From positions 1 through 64,000 of the forward strand of contig UQKK01000019.1 in assembly GCA_900541505.1 (NCBI GenBank): DNA of 64,000 bases. Reading direction: 5' to 3'. Below, piece after piece: positions 56,463 to 64,000 of this stretch. Within the stretch, counting starts at the first letter, position 1, and each line of letters opens with the position of its first letter. Source of the DNA: an uncultured Ruminococcus sp. (GTDB lineage Bacteria > Bacillota > Clostridia > Lachnospirales > Lachnospiraceae). Position numbers and translations under genes: made by a program. Below the pieces are notes generated by a model. It saw only the letters and a program-made list of their open reading frames with translations, ran no database searches and had not been told where the DNA came from.

Positions 56463-59150
56463 TTACCGCTTTTTGTCTGTCAGATTCACGCTGATTTCAT
56501 ATCCGTCCGGCAGTTCACAGCTCTCCAGTTCATTCTCTACCTGCTCTATCACCTTGCTTTTTGCTCCATCTTTAACATCCGCTGTTACCCAAATCATCCT
56601 TCTGCCATTTTCCCTGTATATTTCGGAAAATACATACGTTTCTTCTACATCCGCAATCTCCCTCAGCGGGATTTCTGCCGTACTGCCATCCTGCTGTTTT
56701 ACCGGCAAATTTATCTCTTCTATGTTTTTTACTTCCCCGCTTTGAAGCTCTGCTTCTTTTATGCAGACCGGATACTCGCCTTCCTTTAAGGACAGTTTTG
56801 TCTGCACTTCGCTGACATCTCCCATCTGCTCTCCCAGGAGCTGGCTTACTTCTTCCACCGTCAATCCATACTGCATTGCCTCCTCTTTGTTTACGGTTAT
56901 GGTAGATTGCCGCTCCGCTCCTTTTGGGAAACAGGAAATATTCTCCAGGTTTTCCACCTGTTTTAAGCAGGTTTCCACAGCACTTGCCGCCATTTTCAGT
57001 TCAGCTTCCTCCTCTCCGCTAATACTTACGAAAATGTCCTGTTTATCAAAAGTCCCAGCCTTATAAAAATATCTTTCCGCCAAGTCCTGTGCTGAAACTG
57101 TCGTCTCTTCTCCCTCTTCCTCTTTTATTTTTAAGGTCAAATCAAACGGTGTTCCCTCTTTGATGGCAGAATCGCTTTCCCGCCCCAGAAACACTGCGCC
57201 TTCTGCCAGGAACAGCAGAGCACCTGCCATAAAATACAGCGCCATCTCCCGGCTTTTTCGTTCCCGGAAATTTGTCCGTATCCACGGTTTTCCAAGGGGA
57301 CCGCAAATCGTTCGTCTTGCGCGCCCTGAAAAGCCACCTGCCGCTGCTCTGACCATCAGCACTCCCAGTCCTGCCGCTCCCACTCCCCAAAGGAGGTTCC
57401 CCCTGCGTATTACTGCCACACGTTTCATCTCTTCACTGCTGTCAAATAGTGTCACGCACTTCACGCCGGAATGGTCCTTTTCTAGCTTCTTTAGTTCATC
57501 CATCACCTGCGTGGAAACTTTTCCTTCGCCGTACCCGCACTTTTTCGCGACACTCAACAGAACGCAGCTTTTTCCGTTCAAGCTGGCAATGTTTTCCTCC
57601 TTGCGGACTACGCGAATGTCTGCCACATCTGACAGACGAACGGTCCCTGCTTCTTCTGTCACCGCCATAGGCAGCTCTTCCAAGTCCCGGATGGTCTGAA
57701 TCTCTCCTCCCACCCAAATTCTTGTATCTTCTGTTTTCTCTCTTTCTTCGCTGTCCGCCTTGGCATCTTTTGTCAGTGTTATCTCGCCCTCAGTCGCAAA
57801 AGTTCTGCTAAAATTCTGTGCTGTGAGAATATCCTCCACTTGCTTTGGTGTCAGCGGAATGGATTCCTCCTCTGTGAAATCCTGGTCCGGCGTTCCCGCC
57901 GCTTCTATAACAGTGCCTGCCGTCTGCTGTATCTCCTCCAGATTAAGGCGTTCTAATTCCTGTGACACCTCATCCTTGTCCTTTGTCCCTTCCTCCAGTC
58001 CGAGACGCATTTCCCCAACCTTTTCCATGGCTTCACTCTGCTTGTATACTGCCGTCTCCAGGCTGTCCTTTTGTGCCTCAATCTGCAGAAGGGCGCCGCC
58101 AATACGTGCCGTCTCCTGCTCGTACTGTTCAATCTTCTGCAGTTTTTCTTCCAACTCCGCTCTCTCATCCTGCCAATTTGCGAGCGTTGCCGCCTCCGGG
58201 CTCTCGGTTTCTTCTATCTGTCTGCACAGGTTTTCATAGGTTTCCTGTAAAGTCTCCTCCTGCGCCTGCAGTGTATCCAGTTCTGCCTGTTCATCTTCCT
58301 TCTCCTGCTGTTTCACATTAAGGGTCATTTCTGCCTGCGACAACTGAATTTCCAAAAGTTTCAGTTCACATTCCCGTACCTGAAGTTCTGCCAAAACTGC
58401 CGCACTGCCGGATTCCGCCTCTCTGTCCGCCCCATCCTCGTTTCCCGAATCTCCTCCTTCTTCCGATTTTTCTATGCCCGCTTTTTCCGCCTCCTTCAGC
58501 GCCTCCTCCAGCTGCTTTTTGGCTTCTTCTTCCTGTGCTTTCAGCTCTCCCTGTATACGGGCATACTCCGCCTCTATCTTTTCCGGATGGAGGGTAATCT
58601 CTATTGTTTCCTGAGCATATCCGGATAAATGTACATACGCCACCCCTTCGATACGTTTCAGTTTTGGCACCACATCCTCCTTTAGCATCTCTGCCGTTTT
58701 CGCGGTATCATTCCCCGCTTGAGTCACTGCCAGAATCATCGCCGGGGACTTTTCTGCATCCATATTCAAAACCACCGGTCGGTCTGCTCCCTCCGGCAGG
58801 TTGTCTTCTATCCCCGCCAGACTTTCCCTTATCTCCGGCAGCCTCTCGTCCACATCCGTACCTTCCAAAAATTGCAGCTTGACTGCAGAAAGCCCCTCCC
58901 CGGATACCGACTTTACTTTTTGGATACCGGGAAGAGCTGACACCGCCTCCTCCACAGGTTCGGTCACTTCCCTCTCTATCTCCTGCGCTGTTTTTTCTTC
59001 GCAGACAGTCATCACCACAGCACAGGACAGTTCGTCAGACGAAGACTTCCTCTCTGTAATGCACTGGTAAACACACAGGGCAGCGCCGCCAAAAAGGATG
59101 ATTATCCATATACATATAAGCGGATTTTTCTGGCATTTTTTAAATAGCAT
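56463..59150 (-). CDS. RND-like protein with two porter halves, coiled-coil insert and few membrane helices
   Basis: 895 residues. One TM near 10-28, then porter half 1: REVTEPVEEAVSALPGIQKVKSVSGEGLS and DNLPEGADRPVV as in HAE1-type RND pumps. At EITLHPEKIEAEYA, about residue 195, the RND pattern breaks for a 215-residue Glu/Lys/Gln-rich coiled coil, resumes at LTPKQVEDILTAQNFS (433) and continues through GTVRLSDVADIRVV to 575. Two hydrophobic segments follow (584-602, 636-655), then porter half 2 with GLTVEEVSQLLGEQMG and IPLREIADVEETYVF. It stops where TM8 would begin. TM2-6 and TM8-12, including the TM4 aspartates of the proton relay, are missing, yet the frame is intact. Function unknown. 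Confidence 0.85.
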   Translation of the reverse strand: MLFKKCQKNPLICIWIIILFGGAALCVYQCITERKSSSDELSCAVVMTVCEEKTAQEIEREVTEPVEEAVSALPGIQKVKSVSGEGLSAVKLQFLEGTDVDERLPEIRESLAGIEDNLPEGADRPVVLNMDAEKSPAMILAVTQAGNDTAKTAEMLKEDVVPKLKRIEGVAYVHLSGYAQETIEITLHPEKIEAEYARIQGELKAQEEEAKKQLEEALKEAEKAGIEKSEEGGDSGNEDGADREAESGSAAVLAELQVRECELKLLEIQLSQAEMTLNVKQQEKEDEQAELDTLQAQEETLQETYENLCRQIEETESPEAATLANWQDERAELEEKLQKIEQYEQETARIGGALLQIEAQKDSLETAVYKQSEAMEKVGEMRLGLEEGTKDKDEVSQELERLNLEEIQQTAGTVIEAAGTPDQDFTEEESIPLTPKQVEDILTAQNFSRTFATEGEITLTKDAKADSEEREKTEDTRIWVGGEIQTIRDLEELPMAVTEEAGTVRLSDVADIRVVRKEENIASLNGKSCVLLSVAKKCGYGEGKVSTQVMDELKKLEKDHSGVKCVTLFDSSEEMKRVAVIRRGNLLWGVGAAGLGVLMVRAAAGGFSGRARRTICGPLGKPWIRTNFRERKSREMALYFMAGALLFLAEGAVFLGRESDSAIKEGTPFDLTLKIKEEEGEETTVSAQDLAERYFYKAGTFDKQDIFVSISGEEEAELKMAASAVETCLKQVENLENISCFPKGAERQSTITVNKEEAMQYGLTVEEVSQLLGEQMGDVSEVQTKLSLKEGEYPVCIKEAELQSGEVKNIEEINLPVKQQDGSTAEIPLREIADVEETYVFSEIYRENGRRMIWVTADVKDGAKSKVIEQVENELESCELPDGYEISVNLTDKKR

Positions 59151-59345
59151 GCTATATTTATACCTCCAGGAGATTTACGTTTTTTATCTGTACGGCAATC
59201 TTCTCTTTTTAATATCTCCTGTTTATCTGTAAAATATCCCCTGTACAGCGCCGTTAATAAATCCGATAAACCTGTGAGCGGCAAACACAAAAAGGCGGAG
59301 CAAATGTCTCCCGGACATTTTGCGCCCCGCACAAAGAGCTTTTCA

Positions 59346-59420
59346 TTTTACAGGAAATTTAGAAGAATTTCCTGTAAAACGAAAAATCCACGGTCTCTGC
59401 ATCACAGAAATCGTGGATTT
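59346..59420 (-). terminator. Terminator and second hairpin after the 715-residue protein gene
   Basis: Minus strand: AAATCCACG pairs with CGTGGATTT (59384-59420), followed by TTCG, then a perfect 14-bp hairpin TTTTACAGGAAATT with its complement (59346-59379). The rest of the 305-bp gap holds the promoter region of the RND-like gene and a CAAATGTC/GACATTTG hairpin near 59299. Confidence 0.6.
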
Positions 59421-59455
59421 CTTATTTTCGTTTTTCGGATTCCAGTCAAATTTTC

Positions 59456-61603
59456 TTAAAAATTCTGGAGTTGTTCCTCATTGTATACAGACAGGAAAAC
59501 GGAATACATAGTAGGCACGCTGCCTTCCACCCGGATATCGGTCTTTCCCAGCAAGGTCTGCTTCTGTCCATCATACTGACCGAAACTTAAATTCCCCGCC
59601 TCCAGGTAGGTAACTCCGCTCGCCTGCAGGTCCGCCGCTATCTGCTCAGAATCCTCGTGGGAATATACAGCATTATTCCATTCCCACTCGCCCTCCAGAT
59701 TCAGGATATCGCCCAGGCTGAACAGCCTTGCGGTAAAGCCCCAGCTTCCTGTGTAGCTCCCCACCGTATTGTTGGAGCAGAAAACCTGCCATGTACCCGC
59801 AGTTTCATTGTAAAACAGATAGGCTGTCACCTGCGAAAAGCAGTCCACATCTGTCAGTTTCATTTCATTTACAAGTTCATAACCGCCATTTTGATAGCGG
59901 TAAAACTGCTGATACATTCCGGAATTGTTAGGATTGATGTAAGTCACCAGCAATTCTTCTGTGCCGTCTCCATCAATATCGACAAGGCAATGACTGACAA
60001 ATCCCATTGCGCTTGCCGGAAATTGCGTCATCTCTGTTGCCTGACAGGAAAGGAATTCTTCCCCGGCAGCCTCGCCAAACTGTGCTTTTACATTCCCGCA
60101 AATCTCCTCTGCCGCTTTCTGTGTATCTATGGTGACTTTTTCTTCATCAGCCGCTGTGTCTTTTTCGCTCTGCAAAGTCTCTCCTTCCAGAGCGATAACG
60201 CCCCATTTTCCGTTCTTCTTCACCCAGCATTTCCCATCACAGAGCGGTCGGATTGCCTCGAAAGCTCCCGGATAAATGACCAGATTGCCTTCGGTATCGC
60301 GCATCTCCCACACGCCGTCTTTCACCAGCGGAACACAACCTTCCGAAACCGCGTAGGCAAAGGGTTCCTCCTCCCCGCCATAAGGGTAATATGCTTCCCA
60401 ACTGCTGTCATACTCCAAAGGAATCACAGTTTTTCCCTCACTGTTGATATAGCCGATTTTCCCGTCCTGCTTCACTGCCAGCAGTCCATCTGCCTCTGCC
60501 CCGCACAGGTCATAGACAAAGTCCGTGACAAGCTCCTCATTGGCGCAGACAGCGTACTTCCCGTCCAAATCGCTCCACCAGGAAATCCGGTCTAAAAACT
60601 CATAGGCAGACTGTCGGATATCACATACAGTCTGGGACTCCTGCACCGGAATCACAAGAGATTCTCTGTCTCTCTGGCACCATGTCATCGCAGTGTTATC
60701 CCATATGCTGTAAAGGGTATCCTGGCTGTAATAGAAGGCATCCGTCTGCGCCCCGCCGCCCACACCAGTAAATGTGGGGACGATTTCGCCATCCTGCAGA
60801 AGATATACCTCACATTCCTCTCCCAGTTTTTCCTCATACACCGGCTCATCCAGCCACAGCTCATACCGACCGCCCACTGAATCAATCGCGTCAAACCTCA
60901 TGTCAGAAAGGATTTCCCCATCCATCCCAATCAGACACAATCCTTCTTCATCCCGGATTACCGCATATTCCGATGTATACTGCCGGTTCAGTTCATTCAG
61001 AGAGCCTTGCGCATAATCATTGTCCTTCACATAATAGATATCCTCCGCCTCAATCTGCGGCTCAACCACCCAGGTATAGGACTGAAGCTGCTCTATCTCA
61101 GTCTCTTTCTCCTCAAATTCCTTCTGCTCTTCTTTCGGGAGCGACTCTTTTGCCTTCGCTATGATTTCTTCTGCCTTTTCCTTCTCACCTGTCACAAGAT
61201 ATATGTCTGTCAGTTTTACATACGGCTCCTTTTTCTTCGGCTCAATGGATATCGCTTCCAGATAGGACGCCTCCGCATTTTCGTAATCCAGTTCTTCCAG
61301 ATAGCGGTTTCCCTCCTCCACAGAGGACTGATACTGCTTTTCTTTTACCTGCCTGTAGCCGATAAAGACACCGATTGCCGCACAGATAAGCAGCAGAATC
61401 ACAGCACAGAGAATCCAAATCCATCTTTTACTCTTTTTCTGCTTTTCTCTCGCAGCTTTCCGCGGCACAAAACTGTTCTTGCTTTTGTCAGCTTCTGCGC
61501 CGGATGGTTCCTTATGGATTGCTCCGCTTTCCAGCCTGCTTACACAGCCGCCGCAGAATTTTGCGCCCTCTTCATTTTCCATTCCACAATTTTGACACTT
61601 CAT
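59456..61603 (-). CDS. Zinc-ribbon, TM, TPR and WG-repeat protein
   Basis: 715 residues in order: zinc ribbon (CQNCGMENEEGAKFCGGC, 3-20), a basic stretch, one TM (61-82), a TPR-like segment (about 90-165: NAEASYLEAISIEPKKKEPYVK), then an extracellular part with WG-type repeats near 385-475 (GLLAVKQDGKIGYINSEGKTVIP and GKCWVKKNGKWGVI). A C-terminal domain has VDIDGDGTEELLVTYIN, a calcium-loop-like motif. It resembles single-pass surface or envelope sensors of Lachnospiraceae. It is a paralogue of the gene at 62615. Confidence 0.85.
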   Translation of the reverse strand: MKCQNCGMENEEGAKFCGGCVSRLESGAIHKEPSGAEADKSKNSFVPRKAAREKQKKSKRWIWILCAVILLLICAAIGVFIGYRQVKEKQYQSSVEEGNRYLEELDYENAEASYLEAISIEPKKKEPYVKLTDIYLVTGEKEKAEEIIAKAKESLPKEEQKEFEEKETEIEQLQSYTWVVEPQIEAEDIYYVKDNDYAQGSLNELNRQYTSEYAVIRDEEGLCLIGMDGEILSDMRFDAIDSVGGRYELWLDEPVYEEKLGEECEVYLLQDGEIVPTFTGVGGGAQTDAFYYSQDTLYSIWDNTAMTWCQRDRESLVIPVQESQTVCDIRQSAYEFLDRISWWSDLDGKYAVCANEELVTDFVYDLCGAEADGLLAVKQDGKIGYINSEGKTVIPLEYDSSWEAYYPYGGEEEPFAYAVSEGCVPLVKDGVWEMRDTEGNLVIYPGAFEAIRPLCDGKCWVKKNGKWGVIALEGETLQSEKDTAADEEKVTIDTQKAAEEICGNVKAQFGEAAGEEFLSCQATEMTQFPASAMGFVSHCLVDIDGDGTEELLVTYINPNNSGMYQQFYRYQNGGYELVNEMKLTDVDCFSQVTAYLFYNETAGTWQVFCSNNTVGSYTGSWGFTARLFSLGDILNLEGEWEWNNAVYSHEDSEQIAADLQASGVTYLEAGNLSFGQYDGQKQTLLGKTDIRVEGSVPTMYSVFLSVYNEEQLQNF

Positions 61604-61616
61604 TCCTTACTTCCCG

Positions 61617-62588
61617 CTATTTGTACAAAAACATCTCCGTAATACAGCAGTCATCGTATTTATTCCCGTCCCGCACTCCGAGGATGGTTACTTTGCACTC
61701 GTCAAGCTTCACTTCCTGTCCAAAGTCGATGTAAACCATCCCGCCCAGCGGGTCTGCCTCATTATAAGAAAGTTCCTGGCTGGAGAAGGAATACTCTTTG
61801 ACTTCATCGGCAAACTCGATTCGGATTGTTTCCGGCGCGGCATTTTTATAATACAGGTCACTGCTCACACAGAAGCCCGGCAGGACAGCCAGCCCGCTCA
61901 CAGTCTGTTCCTCACTGCTGGTAAAGAGGAAATTTTCGTTTGTCCCGTCGCCGGAAACACCATCCGCCCAGCAGGTGGAAGCATCCACATCCATAAGATT
62001 CTTCGCATTATAGTCATAGCCGCTCTCTTTCAAGGTAGAGGAAGCGGACACATTAAAGTCTGCCATATAGATTTCCTCGCCGTCCTTTACAAGCCCCGTA
62101 GCAATCCCCGGCACTTCTGTCTGTTCCGGCAGTTCTTTTTCCTCCTGCACGTCCTTCTCTTCGTCCTCTTCTGCCTGTTCTTCCTCTTCTTTTTGTGAAT
62201 CTTTTTCTTTCTCTGTCTCTTTCTCTTCTTCCTTTTCCCTGTCAATTTCCTCCTGCTTCTGTGCTTCCGCCTCCTTGGTATCCTGGCTCTTTTTGAGCAA
62301 AAATATAGTCGCGGCTCCCGATATAACGAGTATAATGACAATCGCCAAAATCACACCGGCAATAAGCCCTGTCTTTTTCTTCTTTCTGCCGTTACCGCCA
62401 TTTTGCTCTTCATAGGCAAATGCCTGGTCCTGCATTTCTCCATAGTATGGCTGTTGATTAGGCGCACCTGCCTGCTCTGCCTGCCGTCCGGTCATATTTC
62501 CGGACTCTTCCGCCTCTACTTTTCTTCCACAATTGGGGCAGAACTTTTCGTCCTCTTCCATTTTTGTTCCGCAATGTTCACAAAACAT
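61617..62588 (-). CDS. Zinc-ribbon, TM and NADase-type glycan-binding domain protein
   Basis: 323 residues: zinc ribbon (CEHCGTKMEEDEKFCPNC, 3-20), Gln/Gly-rich linker, TM (74-98), a highly charged Glu/Lys segment (104-156) and a C-terminal discoidin-like domain (about 170-323) with FNVSASSTLKESGYDYNAKNLMDVDASTCWADG and VYIDFGQEVKLDECKVTILG. This domain type (NADase-type glycan-binding) is predicted to bind carbohydrate outside the cell. Located 13 nt from the 715-residue gene and 26 nt from the next one; one operon is likely. Confidence 0.85.
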   Translation of the reverse strand: MFCEHCGTKMEEDEKFCPNCGRKVEAEESGNMTGRQAEQAGAPNQQPYYGEMQDQAFAYEEQNGGNGRKKKKTGLIAGVILAIVIILVISGAATIFLLKKSQDTKEAEAQKQEEIDREKEEEKETEKEKDSQKEEEEQAEEDEEKDVQEEKELPEQTEVPGIATGLVKDGEEIYMADFNVSASSTLKESGYDYNAKNLMDVDASTCWADGVSGDGTNENFLFTSSEEQTVSGLAVLPGFCVSSDLYYKNAAPETIRIEFADEVKEYSFSSQELSYNEADPLGGMVYIDFGQEVKLDECKVTILGVRDGNKYDDCCITEMFLYK

Positions 62589-62614
62589 TTCTTTTTCCTC
62601 CTTTATTCTTTCGC

Positions 62615-64000
62615 TTACTGAAGCATACTCTTATCTATAACCATTGCATAAGGGATGGGATAAGAATTTGAATAATAGTCATCCGCAGCACCCAGCTCCC
62701 TTTCGGAAATCAATTCTTCCACCACCTGGTCATCTTCGATGTACACATGGAAAATGCGCTCATATCCCATATGCCCCATCAGCCGGATGATATAGTCTTC
62801 TGTCCCTCCGTTCTCATCCGCGTAAAATCCGGTATGAAAACCGGAAATTTCACCCAAATAGAAGCTTGTGCCATCCCGGATGGTGTAGACCTGATACATG
62901 TAATCCGCTTCACAGGTTCCGTTCTGGAGCAAAAGCTCTTTCACACCATCTTTATCGATATCATAAATCCAATACAACATATATTGCCCATAGCTCTGGT
63001 ACGCACTGTCCACCAGAGGACCGTACAGATTATAGTACATCTCCGAAGTAACTTCCTCTGTAGTCTCCTTCTCATCAGCCTGCTCTGGCTTGCCGTCCTG
63101 CGTATCTTCCGTCTCTTCGGCATCCCCCAGTGTCAGGATTCCCCAGCTTCCGTTTCGTTTCACCCAGCATTTGCCTTCATAGACCGGACGGATTTCTTCA
63201 AAGATGCCGGGAGAAATCACCAAATCTCCTTCCGTATTCCGCATCTCCCAGACGCCGTCTTTTACAAGCGTCACATAGCCTTCCGTCGCCGCATAACAGT
63301 AACCATCCTGTCCCGCTTCCCCTTCAGGCGTGTACTGCTTCCAGGAGGCATCATATTCCATCGGAATCACCAGCTTCCCATCCGAATCGATATAGCCCCA
63401 TTTTCCGTTCTGCTCCACCGCCATCAGTCCGCTGGAGAGGGAGCCGCAGTTATCGTAAATAAAATCGGTCACCAGTTCGCCGTCTTTATATACCGCGTAT
63501 TTCCCAGGCAGTTCGTACACCCAAGTCCATATATAGTTACTATTTGTACAAAGAGAGTCTGACTCTTTGACCGGTATCGCCTCCGCAGACGGCAGTTCCC
63601 CCTGATAGCCGGAGTCAGGCGCAGCTTCTTTAATATTATGCAGTCCGTCACAGTAGTAGAAAATTCCTTCCAGTCCGCCCAAATCTGTACCTGTCTCAAC
63701 AACAAAGGGCTTTATTTTTCCCTCTGCCTCATCCAGATAAACCTTTTCTTCCTCCCAGCCATAGGAACCTTCGTCATATCCGGCAGGAACCAGCAGGTAG
63801 GAATTGCCGAGAAGCACATCTGTGAGAACGGAAATTGTCTCATACTTTATATCCGTTACCAGGGTGCCATCGTTTTTGATAAGTCCGAGCCTGTCATCTT
63901 TTTCGATAACCGCGTATGCGGATAATTTCTGCATATCCTGCTCATTTACAGAATATGACATATAATCAAAATCTTTCAGATAATAGATATCATCTGCCTC
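62615..64000 (-). CDS. WG-repeat protein, 5' end outside the window
   Basis: At least 461 residues; the open frame runs past 64000, reading EADDIYYLKDFDYM before the internal Met at 63961. That matches EAEDIYYVKDNDYA of the 715-residue paralogue, so an N-terminal zinc ribbon, TM and TPR region should lie beyond the edge. WG repeats (GLMAVEQNGKWGYIDSDGKLVIPMEYD and GKCWVKRNGSWGIL) and a C-terminal DIDKDGVKELLL loop are present. First gene of the three-gene group. Confidence 0.85.
   Translation of the reverse strand, partial: EADDIYYLKDFDYMSYSVNEQDMQKLSAYAVIEKDDRLGLIKNDGTLVTDIKYETISVLTDVLLGNSYLLVPAGYDEGSYGWEEEKVYLDEAEGKIKPFVVETGTDLGGLEGIFYYCDGLHNIKEAAPDSGYQGELPSAEAIPVKESDSLCTNSNYIWTWVYELPGKYAVYKDGELVTDFIYDNCGSLSSGLMAVEQNGKWGYIDSDGKLVIPMEYDASWKQYTPEGEAGQDGYCYAATEGYVTLVKDGVWEMRNTEGDLVISPGIFEEIRPVYEGKCWVKRNGSWGILTLGDAEETEDTQDGKPEQADEKETTEEVTSEMYYNLYGPLVDSAYQSYGQYMLYWIYDIDKDGVKELLLQNGTCEADYMYQVYTIRDGTSFYLGEISGFHTGFYADENGGTEDYIIRLMGHMGYERIFHVYIEDDQVVEELISERELGAADDYYSNSYPIPYAMVIDKSMLQ

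Overview
The window reads as chromosome of a Gram-positive, spore-forming gut-type Clostridia, most likely Lachnospiraceae. The grounds are gene content and order (S16-KhpA-RimM-TrmD-L19 block, ThiW/CytX/ThiM salvage, SufC-SufB only, DUF362 ferredoxins, a high-cysteine small protein, zinc-ribbon/WG-repeat membrane proteins) and clean AGGAGG-type ribosome binding sites. No species is assigned.

Layout. 1-2.9 kb: 5' part of a mannose/GalNAc-type PTS IIB gene, queH, and a two-gene ABC importer without a binding protein. 2.9-11.5 kb: an accessory, partly decayed defence island with an MNT nucleotidyltransferase, a 3' scrap of a second permease, a type I-C effector operon (cas3-cas5-cas8c-cas7) lacking cas4-cas1-cas2 and any array, a candidate small RNA beside cas3, a DUF3990-type ADP-ribosyltransferase pair and a GNAT remnant. 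11.5-18.7 kb: aldo/keto reductase, a PurF paralogue without its nucleophile, a CsoR-like regulator, an NSS symporter, a TetR regulator, a DUF362 ferredoxin, a thioesterase and tRNA-Thr(CGU). 18.9-28.7 kb: housekeeping run mscS, pgeF, rnhB-yraN fusion, two signal peptidases around rbgA, rplS, trmD, rimM, khpA, rpsP, ffh, ylxM.

28.8-42.5 kb: subtilase, small spore-type and hypothetical proteins, a TruA homologue with altered catalytic motif, feoAB, a 278-bp structured inverted repeat, AraC and WYL regulators, a PHP protein and asnA. 42.5-45.8 kb: C39-like peptidase, NhaC and a membrane XRE regulator. 45.8-51 kb: a thiamine salvage cluster (thiW, TPP riboswitch, thiM-thiE-HAD-thiD-cytX). 51-56.4 kb: YbaK-type deacylase, sufCB, a divergent LysR/YeiH pair and YbjQ. 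56.4-64 kb: an RND-like protein without most membrane helices, and three zinc-ribbon membrane proteins, the last running off the window.

Most notable: (1) the Cas3 is a full-length ORF whose helicase motifs I, V and VI have lost their key residues, in a locus with effector genes only; (2) an intact 895-residue RND derivative keeps both porter halves and gains a coiled coil but lacks the proton-relay helices; (3) several non-coding structures have no obvious explanation: a 278-bp nested inverted repeat, an attenuator-like leader before thiW, interleaved complementary arms at 45.7 kb, and decayed tandem copies of gene 3' ends after truA and ybjQ.
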